Of a stretch of DNA of 64,000 bases, positions 63,143-64,000 are shown one piece after another. The notes beneath the pieces are model-generated. The model did no database searches, was not told the origin of the DNA, and worked only from the letters and a program-made list of their open reading frames with translations. This DNA comes from Cytobacillus depressus (lineage in GTDB: Bacteria; Bacillota; Bacilli; Bacillales; Cytobacillaceae): NCBI RefSeq assembly GCF_008923245.1, contig NZ_WBOS01000001.1, forward strand, positions 1,014,215 to 1,078,214. The letters are read 5' to 3'. The position numbers and the translations under genes were made by a program. The stretch's first letter is position 1. Every line of letters begins with the position of its first letter.

Positions 63143-63216
63143 TCGGGAAGACAGGATTCGAACCTGCGACCCCTTGGTCCCAAACCAAGTGCTCTACCAA
63201 GCTGAGCTACTTCCCG
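63143..63216 (-). tRNA. tRNA-Pro (TGG)
   Basis: Acceptor CGGGAAG/CTTCCCG, anticodon loop TTTGGGA. Confidence 0.96.
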
Positions 63217-63242
63217 TTAATGTTTCATAATTGATATAATGG

Positions 63243-63316
<74 letters not shown>

Positions 63317-63334
63317 ATATGTTTATATCAATGG

Positions 63335-63420
63335 TGCCGAGGACCGGAATCGAACCGGTACGGTAGTCACCTACCGCAGGATTTTAAGTCCTGTGCGTCT
63401 GCCAGTTCCGCCACCCCGGC
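63335..63420 (-). tRNA. tRNA-Leu (TAA)
   Basis: 86-base class II tRNA, anticodon loop CTTAAAA. Confidence 0.95.
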
Positions 63421-63428
63421 AAATTTGG

Positions 63429-63500
63429 AGCGGAAGACGGGATTCGAACCCGCGACCCCCACCTTGGCAAGGTGGTGTTCTACCACTGAACTACTTCCGC
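63429..63500 (-). tRNA. tRNA-Gly (GCC)
   Basis: Acceptor GCGGAAG/CTTCCGC, anticodon loop TTGCCAA. Confidence 0.96.
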
Positions 63501-63513
63501 AAATCTTATATGG

Positions 63514-63595
63514 TGCGGGTGAAGGGAGTCGAACCCCCACGCCTCGCGGCGCCAGATCCTAAGTCTGGTGCGTCTGCCAATTCCGCCACACCCGC
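63514..63595 (-). tRNA. tRNA-Leu (TAG)
   Basis: Class II tRNA, acceptor GCGGGTG/CACCCGC, anticodon loop CTTAGGA. Confidence 0.95.
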
Positions 63596-63605
63596 ATATA
63601 AGTGG

Positions 63606-63678
63606 TGAGCCATGAAGGACTCGAACCTTCGACCCTCTGATTAAAAGTCAGATGCTCTACCGACTGAGCTAATGGCTC
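63606..63678 (-). tRNA. tRNA-Lys (TTT)
   Basis: Acceptor GAGCCAT/ATGGCTC, anticodon loop CTTTTAA. Confidence 0.96.
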
Positions 63679-63690
63679 GTACAATTGTGG

Positions 63691-63763
<73 letters not shown>

Positions 63764-63797
63764 ATATTTATTATAATTGTACAAATGAATATTATGG

Positions 63798-63870
63798 TGG
63801 AGGATGACGGGATCGAACCGCCGACCCTCTGCTTGTAAGGCAGATGCTCTCCCAGCTGAGCTAATCCTCC
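63798..63870 (-). tRNA. tRNA-Val (TAC)
   Basis: Acceptor GGAGGAT/ATCCTCC, anticodon loop CTTACAA. First tRNA after the 5S gene. Confidence 0.96.
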
Positions 63871-63880
63871 ATTAATACAG

Positions 63881-63997
<117 letters not shown>

Positions 63998-64000
63998 TAC

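Overview
The window looks like a chromosomal segment of a low-GC Gram-positive endospore former of the family Bacillaceae. Gene content and order largely match the Bacillus subtilis region that runs from the trnB tRNA cluster through glg, men, luxS, metK-asnB and leuS to ytlPQR-amyX. AGGAGG-type ribosome binding sites, frequent TTG/GTG starts, a LeuS T-box, a metK S-box and a Cse60 sporulation protein all fit. The species cannot be fixed from sequence alone.

Layout. 1-8651: 5' part of a type I pullulanase, ytlR, ytlQ, thpR, dat, pepV, an M48 protease-ankyrin fusion, ytzE and an RsuA-type pseudouridine synthase. 8800-16780: 52-bp tandem repeats, murJ (ytgP), ytfP, cse60, a purC-type gene, a rhodanese, and leuS with its T-box. 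16900-20500: an accessory hydroxybutyrate island (SDR dehydrogenase, GntP-type permease, perfect sigma-54 promoter) whose sigma-54 activator is broken by an internal deletion. 20600-33830: MFS transporter, ytzC, the tRNA wobble-modification pair mnmL/mnmM (ytqA/ytqB), ytpB, ytpA, ytoA, an asnB whose glutaminase nucleophile is lost, SAM-riboswitch-controlled metK, a DCC protein and pckA. 34000-44600: ytmA, the ytlACD ABC transporter, ytkD, lipoproteins, dps, ytzI, luxS, yidD, a beta-carbonic anhydrase, and a Zur-box-controlled zinc-binding lipoprotein. 44600-53420: menaquinone genes menE, menB, menH-menD-menF, menA, then yteA. 53473-61400: glycogen operon glgB-C-D-A-P. 61998-63997: twenty tRNA genes following a 5S rRNA gene, all on the minus strand.

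Most genes are housekeeping. The unusual content lies in intergenic DNA and a few altered proteins. Two repeat families recur. Family I is a two-hairpin element of about 150 bp with four copies; two lie in inverted orientation around ytqA, one supplies the end of the ytqA reading frame, and two begin directly after stop codons. Family II is a cassette with conserved ends that carries many mini-hairpins sharing a constant RTCCT-type loop with covarying stems, plus a large central hairpin whose arms differ between copies. The two families are nested in one place (52324-52531), and Family II is also nested in a third element between ytlA and ytlC. These repeats, the Cys-to-Ser AsnB, and the disarmed sigma-54 regulator with an intact target promoter are the best candidates for new biology. 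I see no CRISPR array, prophage or complete insertion sequence.
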